From an uncultured Candidatus Nemicrothrix sp. (GTDB lineage: Bacteria > Actinomycetota > Acidimicrobiia > Acidimicrobiales > MedAcidi-G1), in NCBI GenBank assembly GCA_913055915.1, contig CAJXKL010000020.1, positions 1-48,093 on the forward strand: a stretch of 48,093 bases of DNA, in the 5' to 3' direction. The position numbers and the translations under genes were made by a program. The notes below the pieces were generated by a model, which saw only the letters and a list, made by a program, of their open reading frames with translations, ran no database searches and was not told the DNA's origin. Below are positions 7,402 through 15,369 of the stretch, piece by piece. Numbering within the stretch: position 1 is the stretch's first letter; every line of letters begins with the position of its first letter.

Positions 7402-8628
7402 TCAGCCCTTTACCAGCAGGTTCAACGGCTCCAGGAGGTCGGCCGTGATGGATCCCTTGAACGCTGAGGCCAGGTCTCCGTCGATCAGGCGGTGGTCGGA
7501 GCCGAGGACAATCGGAAGGGTGGGCCTGGCCACGACCTGCCCGTCGACCACAACTGGTCGATCGGCGACAGCACCAAGGCCGAGGATGGCTGCCTGGCCG
7601 GGCGGAATGATCGGGGTGGCCCAGCGACCGCCCATCGACCCGTAGTTGGTAATGGTGAAGGTCGCCCCCGAGAGGTCGGCTGCGGTCAGTGTGCCGTCAC
7701 GGCCGCGGGCAGCCAGGTTGGCGATGGCCGTTGCCAGGGCGAAGAGGTCGAGGCGGTCGACATCGCGGACAACAGGCACCACGAGCCCGGAGTCGGTGGC
7801 GACAGCAATCCCCAGGTTGACCGAGTCGTGCACGACGATCGACTCACCGGGGCTTCCCTCGATGCAGGCGTTCACCATCGGGAATCGGCGCAGGGCCCTA
7901 GCAGCGGCTGCAGCGACCACCGTGAGGGCCGTTACGGCGGAGGCCCCGGGCCTGTCCATGCCACGCAGGCGCTGACGGAAGTCGACAAGCAGGGCTGCGT
8001 CGATCTCGTCCATGGAGTGGATATGGGGGATCTCGGCCCATGACCTCTCCATGTTGCGTGCGACCACGCCGCGGATTCCGCGCAGGGGGTGGCGCCCGGA
8101 GGGCATCTGGCCCAGGTCTCCCGTGGGCGTGTGGATCTGAGGAGAGGCAGAGGCTGCCGGAGCGGGGGGCAGTTGGGTGCCTGATGCCCGTACATCGTCG
8201 GAGGTGATCCGTCCGCCGGGGCCTGTTCCTGTCGTGGTGCCCAGGTCGACACCTTCCTCGAGGGCCAACTTCCGAGTGGCGGGGGAGGCCTTTGGTCGGG
8301 ACACATGACCCAGGGGCGATGGCCCGGGGTCGGCCGACGGAGCGCTCACTACAGGTGCGATGGGTTTGGTGTCGTCGGCTACCTGAGCAGATCCGTCGTC
8401 GATTTCGATCAGGATCTCGCCCACGTCTAGCCGGTCGCCCTCGGATGCGCCGAGGCGAAGCACCGTGCCGGCGACGGGCGAAGGAAGCTCAGAGCTGGCC
8501 TTGTCGGTTAGCACCTCGACCAGCGGCTGATCCCTCACAACCGCATCGCCAGGCGAGACGAGCCACTCGACGATCTCGGCCTCTTCGAGGCCCTCGCCGA
8601 TGTCGGGTAGACGGAACTCGAACGCCAT
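7402..8628 (-). CDS. 2-oxoacid dehydrogenase E2, dihydrolipoyl acyltransferase
   Basis: The core acyltransferase of the complex (408 aa). A single N-terminal lipoyl domain has its lipoylated lysine at Lys43 in TDKA. A Pro/Ala linker follows, then a peripheral subunit-binding domain near 113-148 (SPATRKLALEEGVDL ... GGRITSDDV), a second linker and the catalytic domain ending in DHRLIDGD, with His379 and Asp383. It lies between E1beta (5 nt) and E3 (10 nt). Sequence alone does not separate pyruvate from branched-chain specificity; the single lipoyl domain and alpha2beta2 E1 fit either a branched-chain or a two-subunit pyruvate complex. Confidence 0.93.
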   Translation of the reverse strand: MAFEFRLPDIGEGLEEAEIVEWLVSPGDAVVRDQPLVEVLTDKASSELPSPVAGTVLRLGASEGDRLDVGEILIEIDDGSAQVADDTKPIAPVVSAPSADPGPSPLGHVSRPKASPATRKLALEEGVDLGTTTGTGPGGRITSDDVRASGTQLPPAPAASASPQIHTPTGDLGQMPSGRHPLRGIRGVVARNMERSWAEIPHIHSMDEIDAALLVDFRQRLRGMDRPGASAVTALTVVAAAAARALRRFPMVNACIEGSPGESIVVHDSVNLGIAVATDSGLVVPVVRDVDRLDLFALATAIANLAARGRDGTLTAADLSGATFTITNYGSMGGRWATPIIPPGQAAILGLGAVADRPVVVDGQVVARPTLPIVLGSDHRLIDGDLASAFKGSITADLLEPLNLLVKG

Positions 8629-8633
8629 GCCGG

Positions 8634-9641
8634 TCAGTCCGACTCGAGCGTGCGACGCACGGCGGCGATTATGCGGGACTCATCGGGAACGTAGAGGTCC
8701 TCGAGCATGCCCACCGGGTAGGGAACGTCGTAGCCCGACACCCTTGCCACCGGAGCCTCAAGGGACCAGAAGCACTCATCGTTGATGGTTGCAACAACCT
8801 CGGAGGCAAAGCCGCCGGTCTCGCAGGATTCCTGTACGACTACGGCCCGACCGCAGTGGCTGACGGCCTCGGCGACCGCCTCGATGTCGAGTGGCACGAT
8901 GCTCCGCAGGTCGAGCACCCGGACCGACAGGCCCTCGGATCGAAGGCTGTCGGCAGCACGGCAGGCCAACTCCACCTGGTAGCTCCAGGTGATGATCACG
9001 ATGTCGTCACCATCGCGGGCGGTCCGTGCAACCCCCAGGGGAACGAGGTGGTCGCCGTCAGGTACCTCTCCACGGATGCCCCGGTAACCGCGTAGCGGTT
9101 CCAGGAAGAGGACCGGATCGGGGTCCCTGATCGATGATGCGAGGAGGCCCTTGGCATCTGATGCTGTGGCAGGCATTACCACCTTGAGGCCAGCGACGTT
9201 GGCGAACTGGCCTTCGAGGGAGTCAGAGTGCAGCTCGGGTGTGCGAACACCGCCCCCGAACGGAGCCCTGATGGTGATGCTTGGCTCATAGCGCCCCTGT
9301 GTGCGGTAGCGCAGCCTCGCCACCTGGCCGGCAAGCTGGTGCATTGCCTGGTATGAGAAACCCAGGAACTGGATCTCAGCGACCGGAACGAGGCCAGCGA
9401 TCGCCAGGCCAACGGTTGCACCTGCGATCACCGCCTCAGATATCGGGGTGTCGACGACCCTGTGCTCCCCGAACTTCTCATAGAGGCCTTCGGTTGCACG
9501 GAACACCCCGCCGTTTCGGGCGACGTCCTCGCCCAGCACGACTACGCGGTCGTCTCGGGCCATTTCTGCGTGGAGGGTCTCGTTGATGGCTTGGAGCATC
9601 GTGAGGTCGCTCACCCCGCCACCGTTGAACGTGTCAGCCAT
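8634..9641 (-). CDS. 2-oxoacid dehydrogenase E1 beta subunit
   Basis: The beta half of the thiamine-diphosphate E1 heterotetramer (335 aa). It begins SDLTMLQAINETLHAEMARD and continues LGEDVARNGGVFRAT, both family hallmarks. EAVIAGATVGLAIAG and the APFGGGVRTPELHSDSLEG loop are intact, and the C-terminal transketolase-like domain is complete. The ATG at 9641 is chosen over an in-frame extension to 9782 because it overlaps the E1alpha stop by 8 nt (ATGGCTGA), the arrangement of translational coupling, and because the family begins there. Confidence 0.94.
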   Translation of the reverse strand: MADTFNGGGVSDLTMLQAINETLHAEMARDDRVVVLGEDVARNGGVFRATEGLYEKFGEHRVVDTPISEAVIAGATVGLAIAGLVPVAEIQFLGFSYQAMHQLAGQVARLRYRTQGRYEPSITIRAPFGGGVRTPELHSDSLEGQFANVAGLKVVMPATASDAKGLLASSIRDPDPVLFLEPLRGYRGIRGEVPDGDHLVPLGVARTARDGDDIVIITWSYQVELACRAADSLRSEGLSVRVLDLRSIVPLDIEAVAEAVSHCGRAVVVQESCETGGFASEVVATINDECFWSLEAPVARVSGYDVPYPVGMLEDLYVPDESRIIAAVRRTLESD

Positions 9642-10647
9642 GGCCACCAGCCTCGGGGGAGCGGGCATCAAGCAGTTGGGACCGCTGGCGTGCAAGCCGT
9701 TGCGAATCAGCCGAGAGACAGTGGTCAAGGAGAGCGTCGGCTGCCAGTGGAGCGGATCTGGCGGCCTCGACGGCTCGATCAATTAGTTTCAGTGCCTCGG
9801 CCTCGGTCTTCTCCTGGGCAGCGTCGTCCCACAGATCCAGGTCCCTCAGTTGGCTGACAAGCCGCAGGACAGGGTCGTTTCGTTGGGCTGCCTCGAGATC
9901 CTCGGGGGGGACGTAGCGGGTCGGGTCGTCGGCGGTCGTGTGGGCACCCAACCGGTAGATCACGGCCTCGATGAGGGTGGGTCCCCTTCCGGCCAGGGCA
10001 CGCTTCCTGGCCTCGTCCACGGCGTCGTAGACAGCGGCAGCGTCGTTGCCGTCGACTTTCACGCCCGGGATGCCGAAACCAGCAGCCTTGTCGGCAAGGG
10101 AGTCGGCTGCCGTCTGCAGGTGGACCGGGGTGGAGATGGCCCACTGGTTGTTCACACACACCATCACCACGGGTGCATTCAGTACGCCAGCCAGGTTGCC
10201 GGCCTCGTAGAAGTCTCCCTCTGAACTGGATCCGTCCCCGAAGAACACCAGGGCGACACCGGGCTCGCTGCGCAGGGCCATGCCCCATGCGATGCCCACT
10301 GCGTGGGGGATCTGGGTTCCCAGTGATATCTGGTTGGGTAGGACCCGGATCGGATCGGGGATGTGGCCGCCGGCGGGGTGACCGAGGCTGTAGAGCATGA
10401 AGCGCTCCAGGATCTCGGGGCCGTACCGGCGCAGTGCCAGGGGTTCCCTGTACTGGGGGATCACCCAGTCGTGATCGGTGTCGAGGGCATGGGTAGCGGC
10501 GACGATGGTTGCCTCGTGGCCGTCGATCGGCGCAACGGTTCCGACCTGGCCCTGACGCTGCAGGTTCCACAACCGGCTCGACTGTGTTCGGGCCATGACC
10601 ATGTCGACGAGGATCTCTCTCAACTGGGCGTCTGACGGAATGGTCAC
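9634..10647 (-). CDS. 2-oxoacid dehydrogenase E1 alpha subunit
   Basis: The thiamine-diphosphate-binding alpha subunit that decarboxylates the 2-oxoacid (337 aa). The cofactor motif GDGSSSEGDF begins the binding region and VCVNNQWAIS closes it. The phosphorylation-loop region YRLGAHTTADDPTRY is typical of the BCKDH/PDH E1alpha family. The GTG start is chosen because GGAGG lies 4 nt upstream; the reading frame runs open to 10995 without family similarity. It is the first gene of the operon. A palindrome and candidate -10 lie about 70-110 nt upstream. Substrate could be pyruvate or branched-chain oxoacids. Confidence 0.93.
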   Translation of the reverse strand: MTIPSDAQLREILVDMVMARTQSSRLWNLQRQGQVGTVAPIDGHEATIVAATHALDTDHDWVIPQYREPLALRRYGPEILERFMLYSLGHPAGGHIPDPIRVLPNQISLGTQIPHAVGIAWGMALRSEPGVALVFFGDGSSSEGDFYEAGNLAGVLNAPVVMVCVNNQWAISTPVHLQTAADSLADKAAGFGIPGVKVDGNDAAAVYDAVDEARKRALAGRGPTLIEAVIYRLGAHTTADDPTRYVPPEDLEAAQRNDPVLRLVSQLRDLDLWDDAAQEKTEAEALKLIDRAVEAARSAPLAADALLDHCLSADSQRLARQRSQLLDARSPEAGGHG

Positions 10648-10715
10648 CGGCCCTCCTCGGCGGCTTGGTCGGACACGTGTGTCATTGTCCGACGGTAGGG
10701 GTGTGGGCCCTGTCG

Positions 10716-10759
10716 AGACTAGCCGTGAGGTGATGTTGCGACACCTGTCACAGGTGTCG
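10716..10759 (-). promoter_or_regulatory. Candidate promoter and operator of the 2-oxoacid dehydrogenase operon
   Basis: On the minus strand a TAGTCT -10 box (10716-10721) stands 17 nt from GTGTCG (10739-10744). That -35 position lies inside a perfect palindrome: CGACACCTG (10739-10747), spacer TCA, CAGGTGTCG (10751-10759). A repressor bound there would block RNA polymerase. GGTGAT and GTCACC flank the palindrome. The regulator is unknown. Confidence 0.55.
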
Positions 10760-10903
10760 GATGTCACCAGGAAATGGACCACTCTGAGGCGCCGGAGCAG
10801 TCTGGATTCACTATTGTGGACAGCACAACAGGTACCGGTTCCCCCACCGGAACCCTGTGCTGATTGACCGGGATCACCTCCCGATTCCGGTCGAGAGAAA
10901 TAC

Positions 10904-10936
10904 CGCATGTCCCGCCTCCCCCAGGTGGGACATGCG
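10904..10936. terminator. Long hairpin, possible bidirectional terminator
   Basis: CGCATGTCCC (10904-10913) pairs perfectly with GGGACATGCG (10927-10936). Four more pairs, one of them G-U, extend the stem to 14 bp around a CCCCC loop. ACGTTTTG follows on the plus side and GGTATTTCTC on the minus side, so both T-runs are short. It lies between divergent genes, where a terminator is not expected. Confidence 0.4.
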
Positions 10937-11038
10937 ACGTTTTGGCCTGCAGCGGGTTTCTCGATGTCCGCATCGTCAGCCCCACTGTGCCCCATCTAGG
11001 CTCCCTGCTGACCCGAAGGATGTCAGGGAGACATGGAC

Positions 11039-11497
11039 ATGGCGCCGAATCGACGCGATCAGATCCGGATGGCCGAGGACGAGATCTCAGCATTCATTGA
11101 GGAGCAGAAGAACCTCCAGGTGGCCTGCCTGGACCTTGACGGATCTCCCCACCTGTCGACACTCTGGTTTGCCATTCTGGATGGAAGGTTGGCATTTGAG
11201 ACCTACACCAGTTCGCAAAAGATCGTGAACCTGCGACGTGATCCGCGGATCACCGTCCTCCTTGAGGACGGCGTTGAGTACAACCGCCTGCGAGGGGTGA
11301 TGATCAAGGGCATCGCCACCCTTGTAGACGACGGTGATGGCCTTCACCGGATTGCGCGGGCGATCGTGGCCCGCAACCAACCTGACCTGGATCCGGGCCT
11401 TCTCGATGCTGCAGCCACCCAGCTCGCCCTCAAACGGACCGGGGTTGTCGTCGAACCGGAGAGGGTCATCTCCTGGGACCACACCAGGCTGGGATGA
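11039..11497 (+). CDS. Pyridoxamine-phosphate-oxidase-like FMN/F420-binding protein
   Basis: A 152-aa split-barrel protein of the PPOX / F420-dependent (FDOR) family, which binds FMN or F420 and reduces small substrates. The layout is typical: a helical lead, LACLD-like strand LQVACLDLDGSPHLSTLWF, LAFETYTSSQKIVNLRRDPR (the cofactor phosphate-binding stretch), then VLLEDG and RGVMIKGIATLVDD. The start is placed at the second of two close ATGs because AGGGAG (11025-11030) is 8 nt from it but only 2 nt from the ATG at 11033. Substrate and cofactor cannot be decided by eye; heme utilisation or PdxH functions are less likely given its size. Confidence 0.82.
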   Translation: MAPNRRDQIRMAEDEISAFIEEQKNLQVACLDLDGSPHLSTLWFAILDGRLAFETYTSSQKIVNLRRDPRITVLLEDGVEYNRLRGVMIKGIATLVDDGDGLHRIARAIVARNQPDLDPGLLDAAATQLALKRTGVVVEPERVISWDHTRLG

Positions 11498-11536
11498 ACT
11501 GCCCGACTACGGGAAGGAGCGGTGGGGAAGCCGACG

Positions 11537-11542
11537 TAGCAT
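11537..11542 (+). promoter_or_regulatory. Candidate leaderless -10 box for the zinc-ribbon gene
   Basis: TAGCAT followed by seven bases and ATG at 11550. No Shine-Dalgarno lies at a useful distance. Confidence 0.45.
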
Positions 11543-11549
11543 GAGCGCG

Positions 11550-12254
11550 ATGGACGCCCTCTTCACGGTTCAGGACGAGGACACGATTGTCCGTCAACTC
11601 AATCATCGCCACGCCAACCTCCCCGAGCGCCGGGTACTGGCCGAAGCCGAACAGGCCAGAGCCGCAACGGCAACCCAGATCGAAGAGCACAAGGTCGAGC
11701 ACCTCGATCTCTTCCGGCGCCAGCGCCGTTATGAGGGCGAGGCGGCAGCCGTCGAGGATCGCCTGACAGAACTCGACACGCTGCTCTACGGCGGCTCCAT
11801 CACCTCTCCCAAGGAGGCGGTGGCGATCCAGACCGAGATCGGACACCTTCGACAACGCCTCGACAGCCTCGAGGGAACGGTCCTCGAGGTCATGGAGGAA
11901 CTGGAGCCTGTCGAGCGCCTGGTCTCCGAACTGGACGCCCGCGGGGTGGCCGAGGCCACGGTTGTCGAGGAGCGCAGGCAGGAACTCCTGGCGGCTGAAT
12001 CCGTTGTCGATGCCGAGGTCGATGAGGCGAGGGAGCGGCGCCGCTCTGCGGCCAACGAGGTCTCAGAGGATGTGCTTGCCCGCTACGACCGTATTGCCGG
12101 TGGCCTGGGGGCCAGCACTGTCGTCCACTTTGTCGGCTCCGACTGCACCGGTTGTCCCTACTCGATGCCCGCCGTCGAGGCTGACCGTGTACGGGCCCTT
12201 CCGGAGGGGACTCTGGCTGAGTGCAGTGAGTGCGGCCGGCTGGTGGCGCGCTGA
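11550..12254 (+). CDS. Coiled-coil protein with C4 zinc ribbon (PF02591-like)
   Basis: A 234-aa protein of a widely conserved but poorly understood family. Residues 1-175 are a long charged coiled coil (for example RRLxEAExARAATAT-like segments, and YGGSITSPKEAVAIQTEI, the family's central motif). A C-terminal zinc ribbon follows, with CTGC and CSEC as two CxxC ligand pairs. Homologues are thought to act as nucleic-acid-binding or scaffold proteins. TAGCAT lies 7 nt before this ATG and overlaps an earlier in-frame ATG at 11541, so I prefer 11550 as a leaderless start. The membrane-protein gene follows 3 nt after the stop, so the two are likely co-transcribed. Confidence 0.85.
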   Translation: MDALFTVQDEDTIVRQLNHRHANLPERRVLAEAEQARAATATQIEEHKVEHLDLFRRQRRYEGEAAAVEDRLTELDTLLYGGSITSPKEAVAIQTEIGHLRQRLDSLEGTVLEVMEELEPVERLVSELDARGVAEATVVEERRQELLAAESVVDAEVDEARERRRSAANEVSEDVLARYDRIAGGLGASTVVHFVGSDCTGCPYSMPAVEADRVRALPEGTLAECSECGRLVAR

Positions 12255-12257
12255 CAG

Positions 12258-12743
12258 GTGTTCATCTGGTTCGTCGCCGGTGCGCTGGTGGCCGTCCCCA
12301 TGGTGTTCGAGAGCCCGGACCTTGACGTCAGAATCGTCACTGTTGCTGCACTGCTCCCCATCGCCGAGGGCCTGATCGGAGGCCCGTGGCTGCTCCACAC
12401 CCTCGCTGGGGCCGTACTTGTCATGGTCGTGGTGATGCTCGGCACCGCCGGTCGCAGGAGCCAGCGCCGGCGCTGGCTCGGGGTGCCGATCGGTATCTTC
12501 ACCCACCTGGTCATGGATGGCACCTGGGGGTACACGGCACTCTTCTGGTGGCCCGCAGGCGGGATCGACCAACTGGGTGGATCCGCACTTCCCGAGTTCG
12601 ACCGTTACCCGGGAACCCTGGGGCTCGAGGTGCTGGGCCTGTTGGCCTGTCTCTGGGGTTGGAGGCATTTCGGACTCTCACAGCCCGAGAGGCTGCGGAA
12701 ACTCTGGTCGGAGGGCAGAGTCGAAGCTAGTCGTGATCGCTGA
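12258..12743 (+). CDS. Conserved membrane protein of unknown function
   Basis: A 161-aa integral membrane protein with about four hydrophobic segments: 1-17, a segment from 24, LLHTLAGAVLVMVVVMLG near 49-66, and one near 123-135 (LGLEVLGLLACLWGW). It has conserved-looking polar residues in the membrane, LLHTLAG and THLVMDGTW. His and Asp at those positions recall the YdjM/YbcI membrane metal-dependent hydrolases, but this is only a resemblance. The GTG start is 3 nt after the previous stop. The 3' end overlaps the convergent pentapeptide gene by 17 nt. Confidence 0.7.
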   Translation: MFIWFVAGALVAVPMVFESPDLDVRIVTVAALLPIAEGLIGGPWLLHTLAGAVLVMVVVMLGTAGRRSQRRRWLGVPIGIFTHLVMDGTWGYTALFWWPAGGIDQLGGSALPEFDRYPGTLGLEVLGLLACLWGWRHFGLSQPERLRKLWSEGRVEASRDR

Positions 12744-13422
12744 TTCCACCCGAGAGCGGGGGAGTGAAGCCCTCAGGCCAGATCGTGCTCCCGTCGTGAC
12801 GGATTCCTGTCAGGTCGGTTCCCTCTAACTGCGCATCTGACATGTCGGCATCAACCAGGTCGGCCAGGCTGAGGTCGGCCGATATCAGGGCGGTTCCCTT
12901 GAGGACCGCACCGGTCAGGTTGGCAGCGCGCAGTACAGCGCCGTTGAGAATTGCACCGCGTAGGTCGCAGCCGCCGGCGAAGGCACCGGTCAGATCGGCC
13001 TCCCGCATGCAAGTCCTGATGAGCGAGGTACCGGCGAGAGTGACGGCTCCCATGCGGGCTCCGGTGAGGTCGGCTGCCGTCAGCCACGCACCGCTTAGGT
13101 CAGCCCCCCTCAGGTCTGTACCGGTCAGGCGTGCACTTCCCAGCCAGACACGGCTGAGCAGCGCACCACGCATCTGGGCCTCTCGCAGGTCCACGTGCCA
13201 GAGGTTGGAATGGTGGAGGTCGGCCTCGACGAAGACGGCTCGCTGACATATGGCGTGCCTTAGGTCTGCACCGACCAACTTGGCTCCGGTCAGGTCGGAC
13301 CCGCTCAGCACGGCGCCCCCCAGCCACGCCCCGGTTAGGTCCACGTTCCGAAGGTCGCTGTCGGTAAGGTCGGCTCCAGCCAGGTCGGCTCCGGCCGCAA
13401 TCTCGTACCCGTTGACCTTCAT
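12727..13422 (-). CDS. Pentapeptide-repeat protein
   Basis: A 231-aa protein made almost wholly of A(D/N)Lxx pentapeptides from residue 13 to about 210 (ADLAGADLTDSDLRNVDL and onward), with a short non-repeat C-terminal cap ending GFTPPLSGGISDHD. Such proteins fold as a right-handed square beta-helix. Some protect DNA gyrase by mimicking DNA (Qnr, MfpA); most have no known role. No signal peptide or membrane segment is visible. The start at 13422 is chosen because TAGTCT lies 7 nt upstream and upstream codons overlap the RNase P RNA. The gene begins about 50 nt downstream of rnpB on the same strand. Confidence 0.93.
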   Translation of the reverse strand: MKVNGYEIAAGADLAGADLTDSDLRNVDLTGAWLGGAVLSGSDLTGAKLVGADLRHAICQRAVFVEADLHHSNLWHVDLREAQMRGALLSRVWLGSARLTGTDLRGADLSGAWLTAADLTGARMGAVTLAGTSLIRTCMREADLTGAFAGGCDLRGAILNGAVLRAANLTGAVLKGTALISADLSLADLVDADMSDAQLEGTDLTGIRHDGSTIWPEGFTPPLSGGISDHD

Positions 13423-13429
13423 TGTCTGG

Positions 13430-13435
13430 AGACTA
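13430..13435 (-). promoter_or_regulatory. Candidate leaderless -10 box for the pentapeptide gene
   Basis: TAGTCT on the minus strand, seven bases, then ATG at 13422. There is no Shine-Dalgarno. Confidence 0.5.
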
Positions 13436-13471
13436 GGTGTTGGCCACGGTGGTTTTGTTGACACGGCCTGT

Positions 13472-13859
<388 letters not shown>

Positions 13860-13865
13860 TCCACC

Positions 13866-13895
13866 AGTGTGGCGCGGGAGAGGTCCCATATCCAA
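13866..13895 (-). promoter_or_regulatory. Candidate rnpB promoter
   Basis: On the minus strand TTGGAT (13890-13895) is separated by 18 nt from CACACT (13866-13871). A start 7 nt further on falls at the G at 13859, the first base of the proposed P1 helix. Confidence 0.45.
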
Positions 13896-13955
13896 CGAAA
13901 TTCCGATGCTGCACAGGTGAGGGGGTGAAGCCTCTTCGGCTAATGACAATTGGGC

Positions 13956-13984
13956 TTGCGTCGCTGCGTGCAGCGCGGTAGCAA
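13956..13984 (+). promoter_or_regulatory. Candidate whiB promoter
   Basis: TTGCGT (13956-13961), 17-nt spacer, TAGCAA (13979-13984). The start would be only a few bases before the ATG at 13996, giving a very short leader without a Shine-Dalgarno. Confidence 0.45.
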
Positions 13985-13995
13985 ATGCCGGGGTC

Positions 13996-14259
13996 ATGGG
14001 AGCAACTACTGACACCGGGACCGTTGTGGTCGTTTGGCACCAGAGAGGTGCATGCAGGGGCCTTGACGCGTCGATCTTCTACCCCGACCCCGACGACGAT
14101 CCCCAGGCCAACCGGGCCAAGGCCGTGTGCGAGGCCTGCGAGGTCCGGGAGGCGTGCCTTGAACACGCCCTGTCACGACGTGAGCCAACCGGTGTCTGGG
14201 GTGGTGCAACCGAGTTGGAGCGGCGTCGGATAACCAGACGCCGCCGGCGTAGCGCCTGA
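13996..14259 (+). CDS. WhiB-family [4Fe-4S] transcription regulator
   Basis: An 87-aa WhiB-like protein, an iron-sulfur protein that binds the main sigma factor and modulates transcription in Actinobacteria. The four cluster cysteines are Cys20 (GACRGLD), Cys45 and Cys48 (CEAC) and Cys54 (EACLEH). The GVWGG turn follows, and the C-terminus is very basic (RRRITRRRRRS), suited to DNA contact. The short N-terminus resembles the WhiB1/WhiB2 size class, but subfamily cannot be fixed by eye. The trpD Shine-Dalgarno overlaps its stop codon, so the two are probably one transcript. Confidence 0.94.
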   Translation: MGATTDTGTVVVVWHQRGACRGLDASIFYPDPDDDPQANRAKAVCEACEVREACLEHALSRREPTGVWGGATELERRRITRRRRRSA

Positions 14260-14270
14260 GGGAGTGGTCT

Positions 14271-15299
14271 GTGCCCCTTGATGACCTAGGCGGTTGGCCC
14301 GGCCTTCTGACGCGCCTTTGCGACGGCGACGACCTGAGTGCCTCAGAGGCGGAATCGGTGCTTGTTGAAATCCTGGCGGGGGTGGCGGATCCCGTGCAGA
14401 TTGCCGCCTTTCTGGTGGCACTCAAGATCAAGGGTGAGACGGCCGAGGAGACGACAGGTCTCGTCAGGGCGATGATGGCGGCCGCCGAACCCCTGAGCCT
14501 GCCCGAGGGAACGATCGACATCGTTGGAACCGGCGGATCACCGGCCAGACGGCATGGAGCGCTGAACGTCTCAACCATGGCCTGCTTCGTCGCCGCCGGG
14601 GCCGGTGCGACCGTGTGTAAGCACGGGAACAGGCGGGCCTCATCGTCCTCAGGCGCCTTTGACCTGTTGGATGTCCTGGGCGTTGACATCGATCTTACCC
14701 CGGCTGAACTGGAGAGCCAGGTGGCGAGCGAGGGCATCGGGTTCGCCTATGCACGTACCTTCCATCCCGCAATGAGGTTCGCCGGATCGGTTCGCGCCGG
14801 CATCGGCGTACCGACCGTCTTCAACGTTCTCGGCCCCCTGTCCAACCCCGGTCGTGTGAAACGACAGGTGATCGGGGCGGCCGAGGCGGGCCTCGCCGAC
14901 CGGATGGCCGAGGTGCTCATGGCTGAAGGTTCCATCCATTCGTGGGTTGTTACCGGCCACGGTCATCTGGATGAGATCGCTACGAGTGGGCCCACGCGGG
15001 TGGTCGAGCTCCGCGACGGAAATATCAGCCGCTGGGAGCTGGATCCGACCGACTTGGGTTTCCGGCTCGCTGACCCGACCGACCTGGTTGGAGGTGGCCC
15101 CGACGAGAATGCTGCAATTCTCAAGATGATCCTGGCTGGTGAGGATCGGGGTGCCAGGCGGGACATCGTGGTGTTGAACGCCGCAGCGGGCCTTGTCGTG
15201 GCTGGTGCAGCAGGGGACCTGGCAGCGGGGGTCGAGGCAGCAGGTGAGTCCATCGACTCCGGGTCTGCTGAGCGGGCACTTCAGTCGATATCTGGCTGA
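14271..15299 (+). CDS. trpD: Anthranilate phosphoribosyltransferase
   Basis: The second enzyme of tryptophan synthesis, which joins anthranilate to PRPP (EC 2.4.2.18). The 342-aa protein has the normal length and order of motifs: an N-terminal helical domain with FLVALKIKGET, the PRPP loop DIVGTGGS, NVST, KHGNRRASSSSG, and GPLSNP. The PRPP loop normally reads GTGGD; here Ser replaces Asp and is followed by PARRHGALNVST, a departure worth noting. The GTG start has GAGGGAG 6 nt upstream, overlapping the whiB stop. No other trp genes are nearby. Confidence 0.93.
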   Translation: MPLDDLGGWPGLLTRLCDGDDLSASEAESVLVEILAGVADPVQIAAFLVALKIKGETAEETTGLVRAMMAAAEPLSLPEGTIDIVGTGGSPARRHGALNVSTMACFVAAGAGATVCKHGNRRASSSSGAFDLLDVLGVDIDLTPAELESQVASEGIGFAYARTFHPAMRFAGSVRAGIGVPTVFNVLGPLSNPGRVKRQVIGAAEAGLADRMAEVLMAEGSIHSWVVTGHGHLDEIATSGPTRVVELRDGNISRWELDPTDLGFRLADPTDLVGGGPDENAAILKMILAGEDRGARRDIVVLNAAAGLVVAGAAGDLAAGVEAAGESIDSGSAERALQSISG

Positions 15300-15369
15300 A
15301 ATAGCAGGTCATGTATTAAATCTGGGTAATCACTAGGGGATTGTCTCACCCTGCCTGCATGATGTGCGC

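Larger units (their letters stand above)
10648..11038. other. 391-nt divergent intergenic region with two strong inverted repeats
   Basis: This lies between E1alpha (minus) and the flavin/F420 oxidoreductase (plus). It holds the E1alpha promoter and palindrome (10716-10759), a long hairpin (10904-10936) and a TAGGCT hexamer (10997-11002) about 30 nt before the rightward gene. I see no convincing coding frame in it. A hairpin in the middle of a divergent region may end a small RNA, but no clear candidate could be delimited. Confidence 0.5.

Noticed and set aside
9779-10570. Minus-strand frame inside E1alpha
   Set aside because: It is a second frame of the same strand, very Arg/Pro-rich, within a gene with intact family motifs.
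13458-13463. TTGACA as a plus-strand promoter
   Set aside because: No suitable -10 follows at 16-19 nt, and it lies in the gap between rnpB and the minus-strand pentapeptide gene with no plus-strand gene near.
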